DNA of 59,755 nucleotides, taken from the NCBI GenBank assembly GCA_902362375.1, contig CABIVS010000003.1, positions 391,572 through 451,326 of the forward strand, given 5' to 3'. Positions 49,105-57,376 of the stretch are shown one piece after another. Position 1 is the stretch's first letter. Each line of letters starts with the position of its first letter. This DNA comes from Bacteroidaceae bacterium (lineage in GTDB: Bacteria > Bacteroidota > Bacteroidia > Bacteroidales > Bacteroidaceae). The translations under genes were made by a program, and so were the position numbers. Under the pieces are notes generated by a model, which worked only from the letters and a program-made list of their open reading frames with translations, had not been told where the DNA came from and did no database searches.

Positions 49105-50373
49105 ATGATGAAACAGTTATTGAAACAAATATATAATGAGCGCCGGAGCAATGCTTTTCTATGGATTGAGCTATTGTTGGTGTTTGTCGTTTTGTGGTAT
49201 ATCGTTGATCTGGTTTATGTCACTTTGCATATTTATTATCAGCCAATGGGCTTTAATATAGAAAATACGTATGTATTACGCATGAATCGTCTTACCGATA
49301 AATCTACCGATTTCAATCCGGAGCTGACTGTTAAAGATGATATGGCTGCTTTAAGGGAAATAGCCGGACGTTTGTCCCGTCATCCGGAGGTCGAATCTGT
49401 CTGTATCTCTCAAAACAGTATTCCATATAATGAAGGGTGCAGTGGAGCGAGTTTCCGCTTCCCGGATAATGACACGGTTTGGATAAGTACGATGGATCGT
49501 TGGGCAACTCCTGAATATTATAAAGTGTTCCGTTTTCGGAATATCGATGGTTCCGGTTATGAAAGTCTGGTGAAAGCTCTGGAGAAAAATACGATAATCG
49601 TTCCTGTCGATGTTGCAGACTATTATCCGGATGCCACTTTCCATGGAAGAGACCTTTTGGCTAAAGAAGTTCGCACGAGTGATACCAACCTTCGTATTGC
49701 AGCTTTAACGGAGCCTGTTCGCTACGATCATTATAATATTGCCGGAAAACCTTTTACCGGGACCTATATCGGCACTTATCTTTCTGACGAACAAATGGAA
49801 ACGGTCGAAAATGTAGCCTATCTTGAGTTGAGTCTGCGTGTTCGAGAAGGCGTAGACAATGGGTTTGTAGAACGTCTTATGAATGATGCCGACCGTATCT
49901 ATCAAGTAGGGAATATTTATATACTTGATGTCACCCCATTAAGCAAAGTCCGGACCGCCAGTGAGATAGACAATGATAATGAATTGCGCACCCAGTTCTG
50001 TATTCTCTTTTTCCTGTTGTTGAATATCTTTCTGGGAGTGATCGGTACTTTCTGGTTCCGTACTCAGCAACGCCGGGGAGAAGTCGCTTTACACATGGCG
50101 ATGGGAGCTAACCGGAAAAACATATTCTATCGTTTGATTACGGAAGGTTTGTTACTGTTAAGCATGTCGGCTCTTCCTGCCGTATTGATTGCATTCAACA
50201 TTGGATATAGTGAGCTGGTAGATATATCACAAATGGCATTTACAGTATCCCGTTTCCTGATAGCCATTTTACTGACATCTCTCTTGATGGCAATAATGAT
50301 TATTCTTGGCGTGTCGTATCCGGCTCTGCAATCAATGAAAGTGCAACCGGCCGAAGCACTAAGAGATGAGTAA
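49105..50373 (+). CDS. FtsX-like ABC permease, pair 1 member B
   Basis: A 422-residue permease starting MMKQLLKQIYNERRSNAFLW, with an N-terminal helix (about 20-42, LLLVFVVLWYIVDLVYVTLH), a periplasmic domain and three C-terminal helices. The coupling segment is FRTQQRRGEVALHMAMGANR, less canonical than in member A. It aligns closely with 51729-52982 (NERRSN then LW, FVVLWYVVDWTYVT). It starts 2 bp after member A and ends overlapping or abutting the next gene, so translation is tightly coupled. Confidence 0.92.
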   Translation: MMKQLLKQIYNERRSNAFLWIELLLVFVVLWYIVDLVYVTLHIYYQPMGFNIENTYVLRMNRLTDKSTDFNPELTVKDDMAALREIAGRLSRHPEVESVCISQNSIPYNEGCSGASFRFPDNDTVWISTMDRWATPEYYKVFRFRNIDGSGYESLVKALEKNTIIVPVDVADYYPDATFHGRDLLAKEVRTSDTNLRIAALTEPVRYDHYNIAGKPFTGTYIGTYLSDEQMETVENVAYLELSLRVREGVDNGFVERLMNDADRIYQVGNIYILDVTPLSKVRTASEIDNDNELRTQFCILFFLLLNIFLGVIGTFWFRTQQRRGEVALHMAMGANRKNIFYRLITEGLLLLSMSALPAVLIAFNIGYSELVDISQMAFTVSRFLIAILLTSLLMAIMIILGVSYPALQSMKVQPAEALRDE

Positions 50374-50404
50374 GAAATATACTGAACTTTATACTGAAAT
50401 GATA

Positions 50405-51694
50405 ATGATAAAACTCTACTTTAAACAAGCGTTCCATCTGTTGAGGGAAAATAAACTGCTTTCTTCTATTTCTATTATAGGTACAGCTTTGGCTATTGCT
50501 ATGATTATGGTAATTGTCATCACTTTACGTGCAACAATCGCTCCTTTTGCACCGGAGACCCATCGTGACCGGATGCTCATTTTCCGGTATGCCGGACTTC
50601 AGAACAAATCCAATGTGAACTGGCAGAGTAACGGTCCTATCGGATACAATACAGCGAAAGCCTGTTTCAAAGAAATGAAAACTCCCGAAGCGGTTTCCAT
50701 CACTAGTTTTTTTCGGGAAACAATGTTGGCAGCCAAACCGGCAGGCGAAATGGAGAGTTGTAGTGTGTTGCAAACAGACGATGCTTTCTGGAAAGTGTTC
50801 GAGTTTGATTTTATATCCGGTAAACCGTATGATAATGCCGATTTTGATGCGGGTGCGGCAAAAGCCGTAATCTCCGAAGACATGGCACGCCGCTTGTTCG
50901 GAACATCAGAAGTAGTTGGAAAAACCTTTCTTCTGAATCATTCAGCTTATGTTATTTGTGGAGTAGTGCACCCGGTGTCTAAATTGGCGAATTACGCTTA
51001 TGCACAGGTCTGGATTCCTTTAAGTTCGACAAATGCTTTCACAACCACTTGGGGGGATGAAAATATCATGGGAATGACTGCTGTCTACATTCTGGCCAAA
51101 TCAAAAGAAGATTTTCCGGCGATTCACCAGGAGGCGGATCGGCTAAGAGCCATTTTCATGGCTGGGCATCCCAACTTCGATCTGCTTTATCGTGGACAAC
51201 CCGATACCTATTTTGTAGCCGCGCAACGGTACTCCGCCAATAATCCTCCGGCTGTAAAAGAAGCTGTCCGGCAATATATCTTGACGCTGCTTGTTCTGTT
51301 ACTTGTTCCTGCTGTCAACTTGTCCGGACTTACCTTGTCGCGTATGCGTAAGCGTATCTCTGAAATAGGCGTGCGAAAAGCCTTTGGTGCCCCCAGACGT
51401 GAACTTATGATGCAAGTGCTTTCCGAAAATATGCTTTATTCTCTCTTCGGAGGTATTCTCGGATTGGTATTAAGTTATGTTGCCGCTTTCCTTTTGGGAG
51501 GAATGCTTTTCTCTGTAGATTTCGTATCTAATGGCGTGGAAGATTGGCGGACTATGTGCATCGACTTATTATTCGATCCTGTCGTATTCCTGTTGGCATT
51601 CTTTGCCTGCTTCCTGCTCAATCTGTTAAGTGCGGCTATTCCGGCATGGAAAGTAACCCGCACCAATATTGTTGACGCCATAAACGAAAGATAA
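50405..51694 (+). CDS. FtsX-like ABC permease, pair 2 member A
   Basis: A protein of about 430 residues from ATG 50405, chosen because MIKLYFKQAFHLLRENKLLS lines up with the start of member A of pair 1. ATG 50366, which overlaps the previous stop, would add 13 residues (MSKKYTELYTEMI), and ATG 50399 adds two. The layout is one N-terminal helix, a periplasmic domain and three C-terminal helices with the motif LSRMRKRISEIGVRKAFGAP. It is clearly a paralogue of 47826-49103, and the order A-B-A'-B' implies duplication of a two-gene unit. Confidence 0.9.
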   Translation: MIKLYFKQAFHLLRENKLLSSISIIGTALAIAMIMVIVITLRATIAPFAPETHRDRMLIFRYAGLQNKSNVNWQSNGPIGYNTAKACFKEMKTPEAVSITSFFRETMLAAKPAGEMESCSVLQTDDAFWKVFEFDFISGKPYDNADFDAGAAKAVISEDMARRLFGTSEVVGKTFLLNHSAYVICGVVHPVSKLANYAYAQVWIPLSSTNAFTTTWGDENIMGMTAVYILAKSKEDFPAIHQEADRLRAIFMAGHPNFDLLYRGQPDTYFVAAQRYSANNPPAVKEAVRQYILTLLVLLLVPAVNLSGLTLSRMRKRISEIGVRKAFGAPRRELMMQVLSENMLYSLFGGILGLVLSYVAAFLLGGMLFSVDFVSNGVEDWRTMCIDLLFDPVVFLLAFFACFLLNLLSAAIPAWKVTRTNIVDAINER

Positions 51695-51728
51695 TCCAAT
51701 CACATTCAACTCATTAATTCTAAAGAAA

Positions 51729-52982
51729 ATGCAACTATTAAAACAAATATGGAATGAACGCCGGTCAAACGGATGGTTATGGTCGGAACTATTAATTGTT
51801 TTTGTGGTCTTGTGGTATGTGGTCGACTGGACATATGTGACGGCTCGTACCTATTACGAACCGGTAGGATTTGATATAACCGATACTTACTATCTGGAAC
51901 TTAGTCTGAAAAACAACAAGAGCGACTCGTATCTTTCGAAAGAGCAAAAGAATACCACGCTGGGACAGGATATCACCGAATTAACCAATCGTCTCCGTCG
52001 GTTGCCGGAGGTGGAAGCTGTTTCCATATCCAATAATGCACGTCCCTATATTGGTAGTAATTCCGGCATGATGGTGCGTCTTGACACATTGGTTAGTAAT
52101 CCGCTGAACCGTGCGATGACTCCTGATTTCTTTCAGGTATTCCGTTATCAGAGTGCCGATGGACGTGGATATGAACCATTGGTACAGGCTTTGAAGAATG
52201 GTAATGTCGTAGTGGGTGAAAACTTCTGGCGGCCTGATTATAAAGGAGACCGTACACTACTGGGTAAGAATCTGGTAAGTGTGGATGATTCTACAGAAGT
52301 GTACAAGATAGGAGGTGTATCGGCAAAAGTGCGTTACAATGATTTCTGGGCTAATTATAGCGACCGGTATGTAGCTGTTGCCATTACAGAAAAAGAGATG
52401 GCCGAACTTGATGATGAGTTTTATCCTTCCAATGTGGAAGTTTGTTTGCGGGTGAAACCGGGAACTTCCACAGACTTTCCGGAACGTTTGATGAAATTAT
52501 TCGCCAGTCAGTTGAGTGTCGGTAACCTATTCATCCTGAAAGTGCATGATTACGAAGATATACGCAATGATTTCCAGCAAGGGAGTTACAATCAGGTACA
52601 AGTACGTTTCTGGATGATGGGATTCTTACTGCTTAATATCCTGTTGGGTATTGTCGGCACATTCTGGTTTCGTACACAGCACCGTCGTGCTGAGTCGGCG
52701 CTTCGTATAGCAGTTGGGTCCAGCCGGATGCAGCTTTGGCAACGGCTGAATAAAGAAGGATTATTACTGTTGACGCTGGCCGCTTTGCCTGCTGCTGTGA
52801 TATGCTATAATATCGGCTATTTGGATTTGACGGGAGGGTATTTGGAATGGGGAGTGGTACGTTTTCTTATCACATTTGCCATTACCTATTTCTTGATGAC
52901 TTTAATGATTCTCATAGGCATTTGGTTCCCTGCTCGTCAGGCCATTCGCATACACCCTGCCGAGGCGTTGCGCGAAGAATAA
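51729..52982 (+). CDS. FtsX-like ABC permease, pair 2 member B
   Basis: A 417-residue permease (MQLLKQIWNERRSNGWLWSE), paralogous to 49105-50373. It has the same four-helix layout, with coupling segment FRTQHRRAESALRIAVGSSR and C-terminal FPARQAIRIHPAEALREE. It ends the long operon that starts at 45145. The next gene has its own promoter. The two pairs may form different heterodimers with the single ATPase or one larger assembly. Confidence 0.92.
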   Translation: MQLLKQIWNERRSNGWLWSELLIVFVVLWYVVDWTYVTARTYYEPVGFDITDTYYLELSLKNNKSDSYLSKEQKNTTLGQDITELTNRLRRLPEVEAVSISNNARPYIGSNSGMMVRLDTLVSNPLNRAMTPDFFQVFRYQSADGRGYEPLVQALKNGNVVVGENFWRPDYKGDRTLLGKNLVSVDDSTEVYKIGGVSAKVRYNDFWANYSDRYVAVAITEKEMAELDDEFYPSNVEVCLRVKPGTSTDFPERLMKLFASQLSVGNLFILKVHDYEDIRNDFQQGSYNQVQVRFWMMGFLLLNILLGIVGTFWFRTQHRRAESALRIAVGSSRMQLWQRLNKEGLLLLTLAALPAAVICYNIGYLDLTGGYLEWGVVRFLITFAITYFLMTLMILIGIWFPARQAIRIHPAEALREE

Positions 52983-53000
52983 AAAACTTGGGCTATCTGT

Positions 53001-53030
53001 TTGTTTTCAATATAATTAACGTATCTTTGT
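53001..53030 (+). promoter_or_regulatory. Bacteroides-type promoter of the sensor kinase gene
   Basis: A -33 TTTG (53001-53004), an 18-bp spacer and a -7 TATCTTTG (53023-53030). The kinase thus appears to be expressed from a primary-sigma promoter, unlike the flanking exporter units. Confidence 0.75.
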
Positions 53031-53066
53031 CGGCATAATATTGAAAACACCGCAGGCTTTAATTAT

Positions 53067-55676
53067 ATGAATCGACGCTACTATTGTTTGCTTATCGTTC
53101 TGTTTTTTGCTGTTCTTATTCAGGCGGCAGCAGCGGAACGTACATACAATATCCTGTTTATACAGTCATACACCTCACAAACTCCTTGGCATAGTGATCT
53201 TAATCAGGGGTTGGTCAAAGGATTTAAAGAAAGTGGCCTGAAGGTGAATATAACAACGGAGTATCTTGATGCCGATTTTTGGGCATTCAACTCCGAAAAA
53301 GTAATTATGCGTCGTTTTTGTCAGCGTGCCCGTGACAGGCAGACCGATTTGATTATAACAGCAAGTGATGAAGCTTTCTATACTCTTTTTGCCTGTGGAG
53401 ATTCGTTGCCTTTGCAGATACCGGTCGTGTTTTTCGGCATTAAGTATCCTGATACGAAGCTGCTTGCTACTCATCCCAATGTTTGCGGGTTCACAGCCAA
53501 TCCGGATTTTGATGTCATATTGCGTCAGGCGCAAAAGATATTTCCCCGGCGGAAAGAAGTGGTCTGTGTGATAGATAACAGCTTTTTGAGTAACAAAGGC
53601 CTTGAAGATTTTGAAGAAGAGTGGAAAATCTTTCAAAAAGATAATCCGGATTATAGAATGAAAGTCTATAATACTCAAAATTATACAACGAGTCATATTA
53701 TTGCCGCTATTTGTTATCCTCGTAACAGTTATGAACGTCTGGTAGTTGCTCCTAAATGGTCGCCTTTCCTTTCATTTGTTGGCAAAAACTCAAAAGCTCC
53801 TGTCTTTTCGAGCCAGAATGTGGGATTGACCAATGGAGTTTTTGGCGCTTATGATGCCGACAGCTATACTTCGGCATTATCGGCAGCTCAAAGGGCTGCT
53901 TTAGTCTTAAAAGGTACATCCCCTCAAGACATAGGAGTGACAGAAATCACACAGGGATTCATCTATGACTATAAACAGTTGGATTATTTTCATATTGACC
54001 CCGATAAAGTAGCCTCTAGCGGAACCATCGTTAACGAACCGTATTGGGAGAAATATAAATACCTTTTTATACTGCTCTATCCGTCTATCCTGGCATTGCT
54101 GATAGCTTCTATTGTGTGGTTGATGCGTGCCAACCGACGTGAATCCAAACGACGGATTCAGGCACAGACCCGTCTGCTCGTGCAGAACAAACTTGTGGAA
54201 CAGCGTAATGAGTTTGATAATGTATTTCATTCCATCCGCGATGGTGTGATAACGTATGATACCGATTTGCACATCCATTTCACAAATCGTTCCTTATTAC
54301 AAATGCTTCATTTGCCGTATGAGTCGGGAGGTCGTTTTTATGAAGGAATGATGGCAGGCAGCATCTTCAAGATATATTATGACGGTCAGGATATTCTTCA
54401 TTCCATGTTGAAGCAGGTAGCTGTTAAAGGAGAAAGTGTGGAGATACCGCAGGGAGCTTTCATGAAAGAAGTGCATAGTGATAAATACTTTCCGGTGTCG
54501 GGGGAGATTGTCCCGATCCGTTCAAAGAATACGATTACCGGTATGGCACTTTCCGCACGGAATATTTCGAATGAAGAAATGCAGAAGCGTTTCTTTGATA
54601 TGGCAGTAGATGAGAGTTCCATCTATCCGTGGCAGTTTGATATGGAAACAAACTGTTTTATTTTCCCGCAAGGTTTCCTGAAACGTCTTGGATATGATGA
54701 AACGGTTACTACGATTTCCCGTGATGATATGGATCGTACCATCCATCCTGAAGATTTGAAAGAAATTAGTCCACTGTTTGATAGGGCATTGACGGGTGAA
54801 GATTCAAATACCCGCCTGAACTTCCGTCAGCGGAATGTTAGTGGAGAGTATGAATGGTGGGAATACCGTTCTTCTGTAATCACAGGGCTGACACAAGATT
54901 CATTGTACAATATATTAGGTGTTTGTCAGAGTATCCAACGATATAAGACTGCCGAGCAAGAGATGAGAGAGGCGCGTGATAAAGCTCTCCAGGCTGACAA
55001 ACTGAAATCAGCCTTCCTTGCAAACATGAGCCATGAGATTCGGACTCCGTTGAATGCAATTGTAGGTTTCTCTGATTTGTTAAGCGACACGAGCGGCTTT
55101 ACGGGAGAAGAGATTACCCAGTTTATTGGAACCATCAATAAGAATTGTGGTCTGTTGCTGGCTTTGATTAATGATATTCTTGATTTGTCACGTATCGAAT
55201 CGGGAACCATGGAATTTATGTTTGCAGAGCATAACCTGTCTTTGTTGTTAAAGACCGTCCACGATTCTCAACGGCTGAATATGCCTCCGGGAGTAGAACT
55301 GGTGTTGCGTATGCCCGAAAGCGATAAGAAATATCTGACAACGGACAACGTCCGCTTGCAGCAAGTGGTGAATAACCTGATTAATAACGCTGCTAAGTTT
55401 ACGAGTAGCGGTTTCATTACCTTCGGCTATGAAAATGATGAAGATCCCGGATACATCCGTATCTTTGTAGAAGATACCGGAGTAGGTATTTCGGAAGAAG
55501 GTATTCGTCATATATTCGAACGATTCTATAAAGTCGATAACTTCACACAAGGAGCGGGTTTGGGATTAAGTATTTGCCAAACCATTATCGAACGGCTGAA
55601 TGGCGTTATCTCCGTCACTTCCGAAGTAGGTAAAGGTACCCGGTTCACTGTGCGCCTTCCTAACTACTGCGAATAA
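53067..55676 (+). CDS. Sensor histidine kinase with periplasmic binding-protein domain
   Basis: An 869-residue kinase with a signal peptide (about 1-23). A periplasmic ABC-substrate-binding-like domain spans about 25-320 (YNILFIQSYTSQTPWHSDLN, IPVVFFGIKYPDTKLLATHP). One membrane helix lies at about 333-354 (YLFILLYPSILALLIASIVW). Two PAS-like domains follow (about 380-480 and 515-620). HisKA FLANMSHEIRTPLNAIVGFS has the phospho-His near residue 656, and the ATPase domain has NLINNAAKF, DTGVGISEEG and GAGLGLSICQ. No receiver or output domain is attached, so it must phosphorylate a separate regulator. It sits between the permeases and tolC. Confidence 0.93.
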   Translation: MNRRYYCLLIVLFFAVLIQAAAAERTYNILFIQSYTSQTPWHSDLNQGLVKGFKESGLKVNITTEYLDADFWAFNSEKVIMRRFCQRARDRQTDLIITASDEAFYTLFACGDSLPLQIPVVFFGIKYPDTKLLATHPNVCGFTANPDFDVILRQAQKIFPRRKEVVCVIDNSFLSNKGLEDFEEEWKIFQKDNPDYRMKVYNTQNYTTSHIIAAICYPRNSYERLVVAPKWSPFLSFVGKNSKAPVFSSQNVGLTNGVFGAYDADSYTSALSAAQRAALVLKGTSPQDIGVTEITQGFIYDYKQLDYFHIDPDKVASSGTIVNEPYWEKYKYLFILLYPSILALLIASIVWLMRANRRESKRRIQAQTRLLVQNKLVEQRNEFDNVFHSIRDGVITYDTDLHIHFTNRSLLQMLHLPYESGGRFYEGMMAGSIFKIYYDGQDILHSMLKQVAVKGESVEIPQGAFMKEVHSDKYFPVSGEIVPIRSKNTITGMALSARNISNEEMQKRFFDMAVDESSIYPWQFDMETNCFIFPQGFLKRLGYDETVTTISRDDMDRTIHPEDLKEISPLFDRALTGEDSNTRLNFRQRNVSGEYEWWEYRSSVITGLTQDSLYNILGVCQSIQRYKTAEQEMREARDKALQADKLKSAFLANMSHEIRTPLNAIVGFSDLLSDTSGFTGEEITQFIGTINKNCGLLLALINDILDLSRIESGTMEFMFAEHNLSLLLKTVHDSQRLNMPPGVELVLRMPESDKKYLTTDNVRLQQVVNNLINNAAKFTSSGFITFGYENDEDPGYIRIFVEDTGVGISEEGIRHIFERFYKVDNFTQGAGLGLSICQTIIERLNGVISVTSEVGKGTRFTVRLPNYCE

Positions 55677-55682
55677 TCGAAC

Positions 55683-55720
55683 GTTCATTTGTGGGCATAG
55701 TGTCCGAAAATGAACACTTT
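55683..55720 (+). promoter_or_regulatory. Candidate NtrC-type enhancer site 2 within a terminator-like hairpin
   Basis: GTGTCCGAAAATGAACAC (55700-55717) matches the palindrome at 45021-45038 in 14 of 18 bases and keeps the GTGTcC...GaACAC ends. It begins 62 bp before TGGCAC at 55762, exactly the spacing of site 1. It overlaps a weaker hairpin (GTTCATTT 55683-55690 with AAATGAAC 55708-55715, then ACTTTTCTT) that may end the kinase transcript. Confidence 0.65.
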
Positions 55721-55761
55721 TCTTATTCTGTAATCTGTTGAAAATAAAAACATTACTTTTT

Positions 55762-55777
55762 TGGCACATCGTTTGAT
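55762..55777 (+). promoter_or_regulatory. Sigma-54-like promoter of tolC
   Basis: TGGCAC (55762-55767), five bases, TTGAT (55773-55777) fits the -24/-12 form TGGCAC-N5-TTGCW with one departure (A for C at the -12 GC). The predicted start is near 55788, 18 nt before the ATG. Confidence 0.65.
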
Positions 55778-55805
55778 CCTCTGTTGGAGGAAAATACTGT
55801 GCATA

Positions 55806-57284
55806 ATGAAAAAGAAACGTATATTGTTTGCTCTTGTTGCCGCTTGTCTGCCATTGGCATTGTCGGCGCAGAAAGAAAGGGAGATCACCTTAAATGAAGC
55901 CATTGCGATGGCACGTGCTCAATCTGTGGATGCTGCCGTTGCTTTAAACGAGTTGAAAACAGCCTATTGGGAATATCGCACTTTTCGTGCCGATCTGCTG
56001 CCGGAAGTCAACCTGACCGGAACTCTGCCCAATTATAATAAATCATATAGTTCTTATCAAAATTCGGACGGCTCTTACGGCTTCGTCCGTAACAACACCT
56101 TAGGACTGACCGGTGATCTTTCCATCGATCAGAACATATGGCTCACCGGTGGTAAACTTTCGTTGACCTCTTCTCTCGACTATATCAAACAATTGGGAGC
56201 CGGAGGTGACCGTCACTTTATGTCCGTCCCTGTCACCTTACAACTCACGCAACCCATCTTTGGAGTGAATAATATAAAATGGAACAGGCGCATTGAACCG
56301 GTGCGTTATGCCGAAGCAAAAGCTGCTTTTATCACCGCTACCGAAGAAGTGACAATGCGTGCTATCACTTACTACTTCAATCTCTTGCTGGCAAGAGAAA
56401 ATCTCGGCACAGCGAAACAGAACCTGACAAATGCTGATCACCTTTATGAAGTGGCTCTTGCCAAACGTAAAATGGGACAGATTTCCGAGAATGAACTCTT
56501 ACAGCTCAAACTTTCCGCCTTGAATGCGAAAGCAGCATTAACAGAGGCAGAGAGTGACCTCAATGCCAAAATGTTCCAGCTCCGTGCTTTTCTGGGAGTA
56601 GGTGAAGATGAAATACTAAATCCTGTTCTCCCCGAGGCGGTGGACCGTCCGAAGATGGAGTACAATCTGGTTTTAAATAAAGCATTGGAACGTAACTCGT
56701 TTGCACAGAATATCCGTCGTCGCCAGTTGGAAGCCGATTATGAAGTAGCCACCGCACGCGGAAATCTGCGTAGTGTCGATTTATTTGCAAGCGTGGGGTA
56801 TACTGGCGAGAACCGGAACTTCCCTGCCGTTTACCGGAACTTGCAGGATAATCAGATTGTTCAGGTAGGCGTTAAGATTCCGATTCTCGATTGGGGAAAA
56901 CGTCGTGGAAAAGTCCGGGTAGCCAAGAGTAACCGGGATGTAGTGCTTTCAAAGATCCGCCAGGAACAGATCAACTTCAATCAGGATATCTTTCTGTTGG
57001 TGGAGCATTTTAATAATCAGGCGCAGCAGTTGGACATAGCGAAGGAAGCTGATGCAATTGCACAGCAACGTTATAAAACCAGTATTGAAACTTTCCTGAT
57101 AGGCAAAATCAATACCTTAGATCTGAATGATGCGCAGAACTCTAAAGATGAGGCAAGACAGAAACATATTTCCGAACTCTATTATTATTGGTATTACTAT
57201 TATCAGATTCGCAGTCTGACGCTATGGGATTTTCGTTCGAACTCCGAACTTGAAGCTGATTTTGATGAAATTATCCGGCAATAA
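55806..57284 (+). CDS. TolC-family outer-membrane efflux protein
   Basis: A 492-residue protein from ATG 55806, with signal peptide MKKKRILFALVAACLPLALS (then AQ). It begins REITLNEAIAMARAQSVDAA, the usual TolC start. Two OEP repeats are separated by beta segments, with the long helical stretches typical of the periplasmic tunnel (EVALAKRKMGQISENELLQL and RYKTSIETFLIGKINTLDLN, then DAQNSKDEARQKHI). It probably completes the exporter encoded at 45145-52982. It has a separate sigma-54-like promoter. Confidence 0.93.
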   Translation: MKKKRILFALVAACLPLALSAQKEREITLNEAIAMARAQSVDAAVALNELKTAYWEYRTFRADLLPEVNLTGTLPNYNKSYSSYQNSDGSYGFVRNNTLGLTGDLSIDQNIWLTGGKLSLTSSLDYIKQLGAGGDRHFMSVPVTLQLTQPIFGVNNIKWNRRIEPVRYAEAKAAFITATEEVTMRAITYYFNLLLARENLGTAKQNLTNADHLYEVALAKRKMGQISENELLQLKLSALNAKAALTEAESDLNAKMFQLRAFLGVGEDEILNPVLPEAVDRPKMEYNLVLNKALERNSFAQNIRRRQLEADYEVATARGNLRSVDLFASVGYTGENRNFPAVYRNLQDNQIVQVGVKIPILDWGKRRGKVRVAKSNRDVVLSKIRQEQINFNQDIFLLVEHFNNQAQQLDIAKEADAIAQQRYKTSIETFLIGKINTLDLNDAQNSKDEARQKHISELYYYWYYYYQIRSLTLWDFRSNSELEADFDEIIRQ

Positions 57285-57376
57285 AAAAGAGAAGAGTGAT
57301 GCCGGTTGCTATTTTTTTGTAGCTTTGTACAGTCATAGCAGTAAAACAATACCTATGATTAAAAAGAACATAAACT

